NCBI RefSeq assembly: GCF_023973825.1
Contig: NC_090125.1
Coordinates: forward strand, 1,758,928 to 1,822,927
From: Plasmodium brasilianum
Taxonomy: Eukaryota; Apicomplexa; Aconoidasida; Haemosporida; Plasmodiidae
DNA: 64,000 nt
Reading direction: 5' to 3'
A program made the translations under genes and the position numbers. Of the stretch, positions 11,314 to 24,841 are shown piece after piece. The notes under the pieces are model-generated. The model was not told where the DNA came from, made no database searches, and saw only the letters and a program-made list of their open reading frames with translations. Within the stretch, counting starts at the first letter, position 1. Each line of letters begins with the position of its first letter.

Positions 11314-13318
11314 CATGTATCTACCTTTTCCCCCTTTTTTTTTCCTTTGGTGGGTGGCGGTTTCTTCTTGTTGAGATATTATTATATTATATTATATATT
11401 GTACTATATTATACTGTACTGTGTTTTGCATTCATTTATTGATTCTTTTAATTCTTTTAATTCTTTTAATTCTTTTTATTCTTTTTATTCTTTTTATTCT
11501 TTGCTTTTTTTTGCTTTTTTTCTTTTTTTTTTTTTTCCTGTTTTTTTTTTTTTACGTGAATATATCTTTAATTTAAAAAAAAATTTACTTTTTAATGTTT
11601 ATCACATGTAATAATTAAATATTTAAATAATTTATGCGACACCTTTTAATTGCTTTAAAAATATGTCCAAATGAGTAAAAATGTTGTGTATAATTTTGGA
11701 CATACAACAGAACGAGCAGCGCAGGCATATATGTATATATTATGTACGTATGTGTGCGTATTATGTACACTATTACGAAAGTACAATGTTCCATTTTTTT
11801 TTTTTTTTTCTTGTACCTTAACCTTATTCGGATGCTCTAAATACCAATGTAAACCCCCTTTCTTAAAAAAGCAGTTCGATTGACTATACCTGTGAAGCGT
11901 AGAGATAAAAAATAGTAAAGTAATAATAATTAAAATACGTCAAAACAAATACTCAAAATATAAGCAAGTATATAATTTTATGTCAATAGTATTTCTTAAT
12001 TAGATAAGAAATAAAAAGAAGCATTTCTTCTGTTGCAGTAACATGAATAATTACGGTGTTGTAATCTTTCCTAATATGTTGGTATAAAGCAAAAACTAAG
12101 TAAAAAAAAAAAAAAAAAAAAAAAAAAGCGAACTCCTATCACATAGGTAATTAAGGTAAAATAGAAGAGTACTTGTTTTCTTCTTACATATAATGGTATA
12201 TGCTTAACTGTATGTGCTAGCACTTTGTAAGATACCTTGTCCTGATTCTTTCTTCTATATCCTTCATATATGTATTTATATAATATGTATGCAAAGGTAT
12301 GTGTGTATGTTTGTATGGCTGGGGGATAGGCTTTATGTTTTCAATTTTTGCAAAGCGGTCTTCTTTTCATATATGTATATATAAATATATATATATATAT
12401 ATGTGTGTATATGTACGCACATATGTATGTATAATTACTTTTAACAATTGGAGACGCAAAAATAAAAGGCTACCCACTTAATAGTAGTTTTTACTTTAAA
12501 TTCTACTTTCAGAATAACACAATTTTTTTTTAATAATTTAATATGTAAAAAAAAAAAATGAATTTGTTAAATTGTAAACATTTTAATATAATATCTTTGC
12601 TGTTCATGCATTAAACTATGCATAAATAAATTAAATAACGAACAGCCACAATAACGTAGTCGGGAAAAAAGCGGAAAACATATTTTTTTATCTCGCAGAA
12701 TTAAAGAGTATAATGATATAAAGAGTACATTTTATCTTGTTTCATTTTTACACAGTTTTTATTATTTCTTTTCCTCTTATGAAGAAACAGACAAAACTTC
12801 TTGTTACATTCCATTACAACTTCAAAAAAAAAAAAAAAAAAAAAATTTTTTTTTTTAAATATATATATTCATAATACACCTGTAACCAATTTTTATAACT
12901 TGAAAATAAGTAATCCATTACTTATAAATATACAAAGGAGTATGAGAAAAAGAGCTACATTATACAATTAATATGATATATTCAATAAAATAAATTAGGG
13001 CTTTAACTATTTTACCCTAATTTAATCAAAGTTCACTTCAAATATTGTATTTTTTTTTTTTTTTTTTTTAAAGTTTAAATTGCATTTATTCACGCACTCA
13101 TACACAAAAAAAAAAAAAAAAAAAAATGAAAAGGGAAAAAATAAAAAATAAAAGAGTAAAAACACATAATTATAAATATAAATATATAATATATATATAT
13201 ATATTATATATATAATTTGTATATACGTGCAAAATTTTTAAAATGGGTGAATAGGAAACATCGCAAGGTATTAAAAAATTATTAATATAATAGGACAATT
13301 TATATATAAATAAAAAAA
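10749..13318. other. convergent intergenic region with one candidate exon
   Basis: This lies between the 3' ends of the cysteine-rich gene and the SFT2 gene. It holds TA tracts (11286-11310, 12385-12400, 13515-13560), poly(A/T) runs and a 9-bp attctttta array at 11441-11505. See the candidate minus-strand exon at 11817-11889. Confidence 0.5.
11817..11889 (-). CDS. candidate internal exon of an unidentified minus-strand gene
   Basis: A TTCACAG acceptor at 11890-11891 is followed by an open purine-rich frame reading YSQSNCFFKKGGLHWYLEHP. Two possible GT donors follow it, at 11822 and 11816. A second coding-like minus frame at about 11615-11730 ends at a stop and includes SFGHIFKAIKRCRINYL. The two could be exons of one small gene, but no start or consistent join was found. 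Confidence 0.25.
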
Positions 13319-13516
13319 TTAAAACGGTAAATCTGAAGAATTGTTTTGTCTGAACAAGTTTTTAATATATGTGACCAACGCATTGATAAGCATTTTTATT
13401 GCACCTGATCCACCTACAAATACGTAATAAAAAGAAACACGTAAATGAATGAGAAAACTTCATATGTATATAACATTCTATTGATGGGCATAACGATGTG
13501 AATACATATAAGATAA

Positions 13517-13548
<32 letters not shown>

Positions 13549-14688
13549 ATATATATATATGCATGTATACGTGGGAATATGCGAATTTGTTTCATTAATT
13601 TTTTTTACCTGGTATGTATGAAACAATAAATGAAATAAGTGCTAACACTTGGACAACCGACGTAATCAATGCCTGTACGTACGCGCATAATGTACATGTG
13701 TGTATGTATACATATACATGTAAATATAAAAGCAAGTATATATATATACACGTATACGTATAAATACATAACTACAAATAAGCCTAATCGAACAAGTATT
13801 TACTTTTATGAACATAAGATATGTGCTTACCAATAAATACAACGGCTTAATTATTGTGAAGTACAAGGTGGAAAGTAAAGATAATATATAAGCAGCAGTA
13901 AATGGAAGGCTAAAAACAAAAAAGAAATAAAAATATAAATAAATCGTTAATGTAATTTTTATAATTATATGTAATAACCAAGAAAATAAGCTCTATAAAA
14001 TGAAACTTCTTGAAAATGAATAAACTTTTATTATAGCAAAAAATTTTAAATGTTCCTTTATAGATGCGTCACATGAACTTTGCCATTTTCGCGTTTTCGC
14101 TTCTTTTCCTTTTCACTTTCTTTTTTTTTTTTTTTTTTTTTACCGTTTTTTTTCTATCAAATGATAATAGAGGCTTGATATACCCTTTAAAAATGATAAG
14201 GACGCAACAAAACAAATTGACGATATGGTAAACAAAGAACCGAACTGTCTCGGGGATATTACAATCATTGGTAAGGTAAAAAAGGATAGTATCATAAATA
14301 GTATACTAATTCCAAATAACAAACAAAAAATTGGAAAATTCTTATAAGATAATAATGTCGTAAAGGCAAAAAGCGAATTCGATTCATTTTCCCTTGTCTG
14401 ACTATTAAATGATGGAAAATTTGAAAAGACTGATCCCGTATCTGCTGTAGTAGAATTTGATACTATTGATGGAGCATTATTTAAATTTGTTTTTTCTAAT
14501 GTCTTTATTATACCCTTTTGAATATTTTCTGCTCCTTTTTTTGACAAATTTATAGCTTTATGTATTAACCCTTTGTCTTCTTCATTTCGATTACCATCCA
14601 TTGATCCTCTTAAAAATTCCCTATTCAAGTTTTGAAATTCATTATTTTCAAAAAAAGACAAATCATCAAAGTTATTTTCTCCCCCCAT
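13319..14688 (-). CDS. SFT2-family vesicle transport protein (Golgi membrane)
   Basis: SFT2/Got1-like proteins are small four-span membrane proteins that assist vesicle fusion at the Golgi. Exons are 14688-14144, 13909-13831, 13672-13609 and 13413-13319. All introns are GT-AG and phases agree (2, 0, 1), giving about 260 residues. The N-terminal ~110 residues are hydrophilic. Hydrophobic spans follow at about 119-142 and 150-170 on exon 1. The SPRQFGSLFTISSICF loop and span match the family, as does SFLKG. Two more spans lie on exons 2 and 3 (FTAAYILSLLSTLYFTII and VLALISFIVSYIPG), and exon 4 gives the tail GGSGAIKM...LPF. The PGGSG stretch after the last span is typical of the family. The start is the first ATG (14688); an upstream in-frame codon at 14700 is TTG. 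Confidence 0.88.
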
Positions 14689-14798
14689 TTTTGTACACAA
14701 TTGTTTTTACAACTTACATAAAATACGCAATCAGATATAGCAAAAGAACGACATACAGGGGTGGATAAGCGTATGGGAGTATTAGCTATGTACGTATG

Positions 14799-14841
<43 letters not shown>

Positions 14842-16484
14842 GCGTATATATTTAAAAACAAACAAACAAAAGAACAAAACAATTTGCTTTGTTTTCCCTC
14901 CCCTTTGGTAAGTATTGTATAAGAAACGATTTAGATTCGTCACAAAAAAATAAAAAATTTTCTATTTTAAAAAAAAAAAAAAAAAAGGTGTTAAATTAAA
15001 TGCATACATTTCTGTATATAAATGTATATACGCATATGTACATGATATATAACAAAAAATATATATGCTGAAGGTTAAAAAAAATCATATATATATACAT
15101 TTCAAATACATTAGCTTACGTATATAAATAAATAAACGTGGAGAAAAAGAATATATGCAATACAATTGAAATAAAAAGCTAAGGGTAGATTAAAAAATCA
15201 TTTTTGATTTATGTTTTTTATGAAAAAAAAAAAAAAAAAATTCTTAAAAGGATAATAATTTAATTATACACGATGCATATAATCAAACATATAATCATAC
15301 ATAAATACATATATATATAGATATATATGCACATAATTAATTGAATTATAGCATTTATGATATAAATTATTATGTATGACTTTTTATGTTTCTATATTAT
15401 TATCAATTAAAAAAATACCAATATAAATATTACTATTTAAAAGACTTTAAACATGAATCTTTTTTATATGCAATTTTGTTATATTTCTAATTTTATCTAT
15501 TGAGAAATAAAATGAGAAAAAAAATACGCGACTTATCCGATAAAATAAATAAAAAAAAGGAAGAAAAATGAAAGCTAATTCCAGCTGAAATAAAAAAGTC
15601 CTCTGATAAAACATATATATACATAAACTTATATTATATTATATATATATGTATATATATACGAAAATGCTACATTTATTTATGTAATATACAAAATATA
15701 TATATATATCATATAAGAATTACTATAAATACTAAATTATATTATACATACGTTATTATATATACCTTTATACATACATACATACATTTGTACATTCATA
15801 TGTACGTATTTGTAAATATTATATTTTTTTTTTGAAAAGAATTTTAATATCATTGAAGGTTCATCAGGAAGAAAAAAAGAGTTTGAAGTAATGTATTTAC
15901 TAAAAAGATGAATATTATTTAAAATTTTTTATAAAGTTTGTATTATATGCATGTTGCATATTTATGTATAATATATATATTAAAATTTGTTATTCATTAT
16001 TATTACTATTTTTATTAGAATATAATAATATGTAAAAAAGAAATTTTTATATACATACGTATATATTATATATGTTACGTACATATTTATATATATATGC
16101 ATAAAATATAACATAATATTACAAACATATATAAATACAAGATTTATTTATATATACAATATTGTAGAAGAAAAAATTATAAAAAATATTGCAAAAGTGT
16201 TTTGTGAATAAGTTTATTATTTATATCTATAAAAAGAACAGCGTTCATACAAAATATATATTTTGTAAATTTATACATAAATATATAAAAATGGATAAAT
16301 TGATTTTTTAATTTTTATACTATTTTACTGTTTTTTTTTTATTAATATATTTTTAAATAAAAACAATATATTCACAACACTGTTGCTATTGAATGCAGAT
16401 TGTTACAATTTGTAGTAAGGGGAAAAAAATCCTACATAAATAAAAAAAATAGTAGCAAAACGGATATATTTAATAGTATATTAC

Positions 16485-16526
<42 letters not shown>

Positions 16527-17273
16527 ATATGTATATATGTATATAATATTTTTTTTTTTATTTTATGAGGAACAGAAGGAAAAAAAAAATTTTATATTAT
16601 CAACCAGCATTCTAGTTTTATATGTTTATACATATAAATATATGTTTATATATGAATTGTTTCCCATTCAGGTAAAAAAGTACCATTAAATTGATATGTT
16701 GTTTTTACTTTAATTACTTTTTTTTTTTCCTCCAAAAAAAAAAAAAAAATGTTGCAATATTTAAAAAATATATAATATTCATAAAAATAGTAGTTTTAAA
16801 GGAAAAACGAATAATATATATATATAATACAGTATGATGAAAAATGAATAAAAAAAAAAGAAAAAATTAAAAAGATATTAACCTGAAAGCATGGAAACAG
16901 TTGAGAAATTCAGAAACAAAAAAGATAAAACAAAGAAGAAAAAAACATAATACAAAAAACAAAACAAATACCATAATTACATAATGCCATATATTAGACA
17001 AAAAGAAAAGAAAAGAAAAAATATATATCACAAACACACATTAGTGCTTATGTGTTTTTTAATTTTTTGTTAACTTTACTCCAAATTTAATGAAATATTT
17101 TATATATAAAATATACATTTTCATTGCAGGAAATAACATTTAATACAATCTATGAAAGTAATCTGCTTAAAAAATATAAGAAAAATGTACTCACGTTTAG
17201 ACATCTGTAATAATATTTTAATAATATATCATATATTTAAAAAACATTTAAAAAAACAAAGAATATTTACTAC
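14689..17273. other. very A+T-rich intergenic DNA
   Basis: The SFT2 promoter should be at the left end, with a (TA)n tract at 14806-14840. No supportable gene. Composition is close to 90% A+T by eye over 15.2-16.9 kb, with long poly(A/T) runs and (TA)n at 16490-16515. Short plus-strand coding-like patches (15848-15908, 16890-16950, 17130-17213) were not joined into a gene. Confidence 0.5.
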
Positions 17274-18650
17274 TCCATTTTATATGGTGATGTGAATTAA
17301 GGTCATAAAAATCCAAACCATATATTATAGCATTAGGAAATCTATAAAAAAAAAAAATAAGTAAAAAATGAATAAAATACATAAATAAATATATGTTAGT
17401 ACGCATGTATGTATGTAGCTATGTACTTTTGTATTTTTTATTAATAGCAGAATACCACACTTTTTCATTTTATAATTCATAAAACCTTAAATTGTGCAGA
17501 ATTTAAATTATCAAAATTACGGTAAGTTACATTAAAGAAAAGTAATTCTTATATTGAATTTCTTCATAAAATGAATATGTTTTAGTAAATCTTAAAACAA
17601 CACTTAAATGAAACATTTAAGATAGCCTTAAAATAATGCTTTAATCCTAATGATTTTTCTATATATTTACAACATCTTCGGGAAAAAGAAGAAAAAAAAA
17701 ATAAAAAAACTGAACGTACAATTAATTTTTTTTTTTTTTTTTTTTTTTATCCTTTTTGAACTATAATAACGATTAATCGTTTATTATTACAGAAAAATCG
17801 TAAGTATACAAACACATATACACACGTGTGTACGTATATATATTTACGTATGTACATATATGCGTAAATATATAAGTACATATTATCCGGTAAAGGTGTA
17901 TACAAATTATAACCAAGAACTCAAGAATATCCAAACTTTTTTTTTTGTTTTCTTAATACATATATTCTGTAAATTACCCTAAATGATAAACATAAAAAAT
18001 AAAATTATATGTGTTAATCCATATATGACAAAAAAAATAAATAGTTAATTTTAACTCTTTGCAAATAATTTTTTTTAATATTATTTGTTTTTTCTTCATG
18101 TAAATGATTTATAGTTTTTTATTTTTTTTTTTATTTTTTTTTTGCGTATAAGCATTTGTACTATGTATATGTATTAACAATTAATGGGACAAAAATTTCC
18201 TTTTTTTTCCCGGCTCTCACTTTCATTTTATTAAACAATTACAATTTTTTCAGTGCTCACTTATGTATATATTATTTATATAGAATAAACAATCAAAATA
18301 AAGGATATGTGCATACACTTTGGCAATAATATACTTATTCTCATTTTCCCTCCAAACACATTAAGAATATATTCTCCATTATATGCCTCTGCGCCTATAA
18401 ATTCGTTTTCTTTTTTACAGCTTTATCTATCTATAATTATATATATATGTATACTCAATGTGTGAACAATGTGCAAAGCGAAAAATAAATAAAAATATTT
18501 TGATGTATTAATGGTAGATTAAAAAAAAAATTCAGAAAGACGCCCAAAAAAAATAAATAGGAAAAATTCAGGCTTCACATTTATACTTAAAATTGAGCAT
18601 AAAAATTTACCTTATTTTTTGATCACACGTATATATGTAATTCTGTTTTA
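17274..18650 (-). CDS. candidate multi-exon gene or gene remnant, minus strand
   Basis: Several minus-strand segments look coding and have splice-like edges. They are 18650-18611 (TTTAG acceptor, GTAAAT donor; KQNYIYTCDQKI) and 18420-18335 (in phase with it; CKKENEFIGAEAYNGEYI then LNVFGGKMR). Others are about 17978-17905 (GNLQNICIKKTKKKVWIF), 17680-17500 (three overlapping open frames) and 17341-17274 (FPNAIIYGLDFYDLNSHHH). The first two join in phase; the later joins are unresolved. The frame changes in 17680-17500 would fit either tiny introns or decay. No family recognised. Given only as a lead. Confidence 0.3.
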
Positions 18651-18699
18651 CTAAATAAAAAATAATGTTATATATTATAATATAAAATTATTTTTCAAT

Positions 18700-21600
18700 T
18701 TAATTACATATGGAATCCCACATTTCATTCATAATAAAGTATGCATTTATAAGTAAACCTCCAAAATATCTTCCATTTAAAAATTGAAATGCTTTTAATG
18801 ACTCATCCTTATTCGAATATTTAATATAAATTTTACCGTCTATATTTTTTGTATCTAACCATATTTTCATAATGTTACCATACTTACTACACTCTTCTTT
18901 TACATCCTCAATTATATCATTAAAAAAGTCTGGGTCAGTTCCTATATTATCATCATTTTGTGAAAACATATTACATAACACTAAATTAGGTGTAACGTTG
19001 TTTATAGGATTAGTGGGTGATATTAATGCAGTTTTACCCATTATTGCATTTGCTCCAGTAGCGTATTTATTGGATATCTAAAAAAAAAAAAAATAAATAA
19101 AATAAGACATGTGCTTAATTTATTTGCAAAAAGTGTGACAATTTCATAATTTATGAAAAATAAACAAGATACAAATATAATTGAAAACAAAAGATATATT
19201 GTGCTATTGTTAAAAATTTTATAAAAAAAATAAACTATATTTAAAAGGTTAAAAAAAAAAAAAAAAAAATTACGTTGTTATCCATTAATTTATCCCTTTG
19301 CAGTTTTTGCATTAAAGCAATTTTACTTCCTGCACCGGCTATTAATCCTCCTCCGTCATCATCATCATGATCAATTTTTTCATTGTCCTGTTCATCTTCT
19401 TCATTTTTTACTTTCTTTGTTATTTGTTGTTGCTTTTGTAGAAGACTTTCTTGAGTATTCTCACAAGCTAGAAGATATTTGGAATCTTGGGCATAGCCAA
19501 CTTTTATTTCTCTTCCAGCTACTTCCATTCCATTCATAACACTCATAGCTTCAATTGCTTCTGAAGCTTTATGGAATTGAATAAATCCGAAACCTTTTGA
19601 TTTTCCTGTATATGGATCTCTATGTATTTCTACATCTAATATATCCCCAAAAGGGTTAAATAATTGTTTTAATTCTTGCTCTGTTATATTACTTAAGGGA
19701 CCTAATAAACCTCCTATATATAATTTTAATGGAATATCATTTGGATCAATTGGTTGATGTTTTGCAGCTTTCGCTGCTCTATTCTTTTCAGCCTGTGAAG
19801 ATTTTATTTTAACTGGCCTATTTTTCAACATATATCCGCTAGCTGCTAATGCTTTTATAACAGATTCCTGAGTATAAAATTCAACATATGCTACTCCTTT
19901 TGATTTTCCTGACCTTTGATCTTTTATACATTGAATATCACGAACTTTTCCAGCCACTTCTGAGAAAAATTCATATATATCTCTTTCGTCCGCTTTTAAA
20001 TCTAAATTTAATACTAATACAGTTAAATCATCTCTTTTTGCTTCTTCCATCTCTTCTTTTAATCTCCTCTCTTCTCTTTTTTTTTCTCTTCGTTCCCTTT
20101 CTTTTTCTCTTTCAATTTCTCTCTCCTTTCTGATTCTTTCCCTTTCCCTTTCCCTCCTTATCCGTTCTCTTATTCGGTCTCGGTCCCTATCTCGTTCTCT
20201 GTCTCGATCCCTATCTCGGTCCCTATCTCGTTCTCTGTCTCGATCCCTGTCTCGGTCCCTGTCTCGGTCCCTGTCTCGGTCCCTATCTCGTTCTCTGTCT
20301 CTTTCTCTGTCCATATCTCTGTCCTCATCCCTATCTCTATGTCTTCTTCTATCTTTTTCCTTTTCCCTCCTCAACAATTTTTCATACCTATCATGTTTCC
20401 TTCTTTTTCTACTTCTTGACCTATGATACTGTTCGTCTACGTTGCTAGAATTGGATGCGCTACTAGAGCTCGATTTTCTCCTTCTTCTTTTATGACTATG
20501 TTCTTCATTACTTGAAGAGTATTCATTTGACGAGGAATTCTGATCTATCATTTTTTCTTCATTTTGCATATCATTCCTACTTTTTCTTCTTTTTTTATGT
20601 CTGTCTTTTGAACAACTTTTTTTATCATCATCATTATCATAATCTGCACGTATTTTATTGGATGAACTTCGTTCACCACTCAAGTTTCTTTTTTTATGTC
20701 TTTCTTTTTTCTTATCTTTGTCTTCCTCTATTTCATCATCTTCTTTTCTTACCTTGACTTTATGTTTACTTATATTATCACTACGATCTTCTACTGAAGA
20801 TAAGTTTGAAGAACATTCTTCAGATTTGTGTTTTTTCCTTATTTTAGATTCCTTTTCATTGTCCTTACTGGACAATTTATTCTTTTCCATGTCTTTCCTT
20901 TCGTTTCCACTACTACTTTCATTGTCGTTATAATCTTCATCAACCTCATCATCCTTATCTGCCCCATCACCCCTGTTAGTCTCATCATCCTTATCGATCT
21001 CATTACCCCTTTCAATCTCCTCATCCTTATCATCCTCATCGCCCTTACACTTACCATCTTCTCGATCGTCAATAACTAAACTTCTATGCGTTTTCCTTTT
21101 TTTTCCTCTCGATTTGTCAGTTTCTTTTTTAATTTGAACTTGTGTTTCTTCTAATGGCGCGTCATTCTTCTTTTCAAGGGATGGGGATTTTTCTCTAGCT
21201 TCCTCCTCTATATGACTGTTCTTGTGTTTATTTTTTTCCCCATTTCTTATATGTTCATTATTATTTGAATTGTCAAAACTATTCATTTCATCTTTTTCAT
21301 ATTTCCCGTTCAGCGCATTATTTATTTTCCTGGTACTTTTCTTGTTCTTATTTGTTATTTCTGCTAATTCGTTTGTGTTTTCCTTCACTAGATCCTCATC
21401 ATTATCACCATCGTCTCTATTACCATCATCATTATTACCATCATCGTTATTACCATCGTCTTTATTACCATCATCATTATTACCTTCATTCTTCTTATTA
21501 TTATTATTATCCTCTTGAACCTTTTTTCTCCTCGTTCTTGTCCTTACATTTTCTTTTTCGGTATTACAATCACCCTCCTCACCCTTAACTTGCTTTCCCC

Positions 21601-21979
21601 TTCTACTGCTCTTTCTTTTTCCATTTAGTGTATTTTTACTATTATTATTCTTATTTTTGGAACTGCCTTTTTTTAAAACAAATTCCTCATCTTCACGAGT
21701 ACTGTATTCACAATTATTTTCATCAACGTTCATTCCTTCGCTATTCATTCCTTCGCTATTCATACCTTCGCTATTCATACCTTCTCCGTTCATAACTTCA
21801 CAGTTAGTATCTTCACAGTCGTCATTGTTGTTATCCTTATTATTATTCACTCTGTTTTTATTTCTTGCTCTTATATTTTCGCTTATTTCATTCTTAACAT
21901 TTCCGTTCACATTTTTGCTGCAGCTGTTTTTATTTTCAAGCAGCTTTTCTACTTCGTCAAAATAAGAATTATTTTCCAT
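18700..21979 (-). CDS. RBM39/CAPER-like SR splicing factor with RS domain, two RRMs and a UHM
   Basis: RBM39-type proteins couple U2AF-like ligand binding to splice-site choice in the nucleus. Exons are 21979-19274 and 19077-18700, phase 0, about 1,027 residues. The start is the first ATG after a non-conserved upstream extension (frame open to 22054). The N-terminal half is charged low complexity, including GMNSE repeats, a GNNDD block and an Arg/Asp/Glu alternating block near residues 560-620. RRM1 is at about 650-729 (VLVLNLD; GVAYVEF) and RRM2 at 749-832 (LYIGGLL; GFGFIQF). Exon 2 carries a third RRM-fold, at about 933-1015, with GRYFGG matching the R-X-F motif of U2AF-homology motifs. Domain order RS-RRM-RRM-UHM is that of RBM39/CAPER. 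It is longer than human RBM39 (about 530 residues) because of the N-terminal insertions. Family call firm. Confidence 0.9.
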
Positions 21980-22297
21980 TTTCAGGACATTTTTTTTAAA
22001 ATTTATGAAAAATATGACATGTTCATAAAAGTATGCACAAGTGAGGACATGCACATATGTGAAGAAGAATTATGCATGTGAAATACTGCCTATGTGAAAA
22101 GGTATAATGTACTGCGGAAGTTGTATGCATATATGATATATGTGTGTTTTCTTCCTCTTTTATGTTATTATATGACCAAAATTTATTCAATTACATGAAG
22201 ATGTTTTCAACCAATGGCAGATTTTCTTCCAAATCTGTCATGAAGTCACATATAAAATAATAGGGCAATCATATATACGCATATAAACATATATGTA

Positions 22298-22349
<52 letters not shown>

Positions 22350-22755
22350 CATGTATGCGCATATAAAATTTACTGTGTTTATTTTTTGTTGATCATATAT
22401 GCTCTTTCATTTTTTCCCTTTTATCTAATTTTCTCTGTTTTACATTGAGGTAAATTACTATTTAATTAAAACCAGAGTTTTCTTTTTTTTTCTTTTTTTT
22501 TTTCTTGCTTTTTATTTTTTATTGTTTTTTCTTTATTTATTTTTATTTATTTATTTATTTATTTATTTATGTTATTTTTTTTTTTTTTTTTGATTTACGT
22601 AATTTTAATAAGAACTTCATATTCCTCTTTTATAAGGTCATGTCATTTGCTCTTCTTTGCTTATAATTCATTTTTTAATTATTTTTCTCTTGATTATTGT
22701 ATGAAAAATAGAAAGTACTGCATATTTAAGTAAAGCATATATAAAAGTAATACCG

Positions 22756-22786
<31 letters not shown>

Positions 22787-22859
22787 TTATATACTTATTT
22801 TTGTGTATATATATTACGTATTTTTTTTTTTGTTTTCCCTTTTACATTTGTTTTTTTTT
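21980..22859. other. upstream region of the RBM39-like gene
   Basis: A+T-rich promoter region with a (TA)n tract at about 22300-22341, another at 22758-22782, and ATTT tandem copies at 22540-22572. No gene seen. Confidence 0.55.
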
Positions 22860-24287
22860 GCTTTTGGCGAATTCATATACAAAAGAAATGCATACATTAA
22901 TGGTATTACATATTATTATACATTATTTATAATAATGTTATTACTGTATTATATAAATGTTCATCTTTTTATTTACAATAACATAGAAGTTTCACAAAAA
23001 TCGTTTAAAGCATTTTTATTTTGTTGCACAAAATATATCCTAAAATAGTAAAAATACAAATAATAGCATTAACAATAATAGTAATAGTAAAAAAATAATA
23101 ATTGTAAAAATAATAAAAAAATAGTAAAAATAGTAAAAATAGTAAAAATAATAAAAATAATAAGAATAATAAAAATAATCATAACAGTATTGTAAAAAAA
23201 ATAAAAATTGTAAAAAAAAATAATAATGATGCGATAGTAAAAATACTATTATTTTGGTAAAATTTTTTGAATGCAATGAATAAAAAGGGTAAAAAAGTTT
23301 TAACTATCTTTTTTGTTATTTGTCTGAATGGAATATTTTTACCGTAAAAATTGTTAGCGGTAAAAGTAGTCATGTTAAATTGTTTAAATCATATAAAAAA
23401 AAAATAATAATTAAATGTGAAAAGGGAAAAATAAGAAAAAATGAAAAATGTAAATTAAAATTTGACAAAATTAAAAGTAAAACTTGAAAAAATAGAGTGA
23501 AAAAAACTAGATGTCCTTTTTCAATAACATATAGTATCCCGAAACCCAATAATTTGAAAAGCTTTGAAAACAATATTATTAAAAAAAAAAAAAAATAAAT
23601 AAATAAATCATGATCTTTTAATCTTGGGAATAATATTTTTGAATAGTATTAAAGGGAAAAAACATATTTCATTTATTCTTTTTTAACGCCTTATTCCTAG
23701 TTCACGAAAACTTTATTTTTTTCATAAAGGGCATAGAATACTATGTATTTTAACACATATATACATAGTAAAATATGTCAAAGAAAATGGGCATATATTT
23801 ATGTTTTGAAAAATACAATGTTTTGATTTCTTTCTCCATTTTATTTTATTAATGGTCTTAATTAATTTGTAGTGTGCGCTTTTTTTACCACTGTCAAAAT
23901 TTTGAAGGTAAAAATGAATTGGTGCTTTTTTTGACGAGCAAACTTGGGGGAGAACCTCCATACTTAGGTAAGGTATATCGTTCCTGTCCTAACATGTATA
24001 TATGTATACATATATGTATATATATATGTAAACATGTATGCATGACTATGTATGTTTGAGCTTGCGCGCGTGTACTTGCTAGTGCTTAAATACTCCTTTA
24101 AAAAAAAATACGAAAAAGTTGTACAAAATGCACACAAATATATTAGGGGTAAATATTTTTCCATTTTCATGTTTCAGGAACAGTGCTTCTGTTCATAATA
24201 TATATTGACAAAGTTTTACGTGCAACAATAATTATAGATAAAGTTTACAAAATGAATGTTCCATAAATATATATAATGAAGCATGAA
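22860..24287 (+). pseudogene. candidate multi-exon gene, possibly decayed, plus strand
   Basis: The best-supported pieces are two 3' exons. The first, 23873-23967, has a TTTGTAG acceptor and a GTAAGG donor and contains FLTSKLGGEPPYL. The second, 24178-24287, has a TTTCAG acceptor and a TGA stop and contains GTVLLFIIYIDKVL. They join in phase 1 and give one hydrophobic span. Upstream, a purine-rich frame at 23293-23484 (SFNYLFCYLSEWNIF) meets TGA at 23485 and continues in the same frame to about 23600 (TRCPFSITYSIPKPNNLK). A frame at about 22880-23048 encodes a possible membrane span. Another open patch lies at 23701-23808. The in-frame TGA argues for decay or for an intron there. No family recognised. 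Confidence 0.38.
23041..23225. repeat. degenerate A-rich tandem array
   Basis: Imperfect copies of units such as aataaaaatagtaaaa. It lies within the candidate plus-strand gene region, where it could be intronic. Confidence 0.7.
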
Positions 24288-24808
24288 ACTACATTATAAA
24301 ATAAAAAAAGAGTGTAATGTTTACATATTCGATTTCTTTATAAGTAAATACATCGTTCTGCAAAACCCACCTTTGAAGGGAAGTGTACATATATACTTGT
24401 TTATACATATATATTTATGCATATATTTACATGTATCTTTCAAAAGGAGGCACACATATACGGGAAGAAATATGGTAGCCTGTCATATGTAATTACATAC
24501 ACGTGTATATATACACATATATGTACATATCAATTGGGAAATTTTAAAAGTCGTGGTATATGAAATTCAGGCAAGTTTAAATTCTTAAGTATCTTGCCTG
24601 CTTTTTGTTCTTTTGTTGATTTATTTCTACCTTTAATAAAAGGAGAAAAAGAAAAAGAGAAAAAAAAAAAAAAAAATAATAATTCAAAATTTGATTTCAA
24701 TATGAGGATTAATATGAGTTTAATTTGCCTTTAATTTGTTCTAAAAAATAATGATAAAGCTGAGGCGTTCAGAGCCCAAGGCTTAAATATATATCTGCAC
24801 ATATGCAT

Positions 24809-24841
<33 letters not shown>

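Noticed and set aside
15570..15590. TAATTCCAGCT, identical to a universal 18S rRNA segment; the other strand could be a snoRNA guide
   Set aside because: No box C (RTGATGA) and properly spaced box D flank it, and eleven matching bases are not enough.
14900..18600. Possible centromere
   Set aside because: The stretch is very A+T-rich but not the roughly 97% over 2 kb or more known for Plasmodium centromeres, and coding-like patches occur in it.
19888..21965. Many plus-strand Leu/Ser/Phe-rich open frames
   Set aside because: They are antisense shadows of the charged, repetitive RBM39-like coding sequence.
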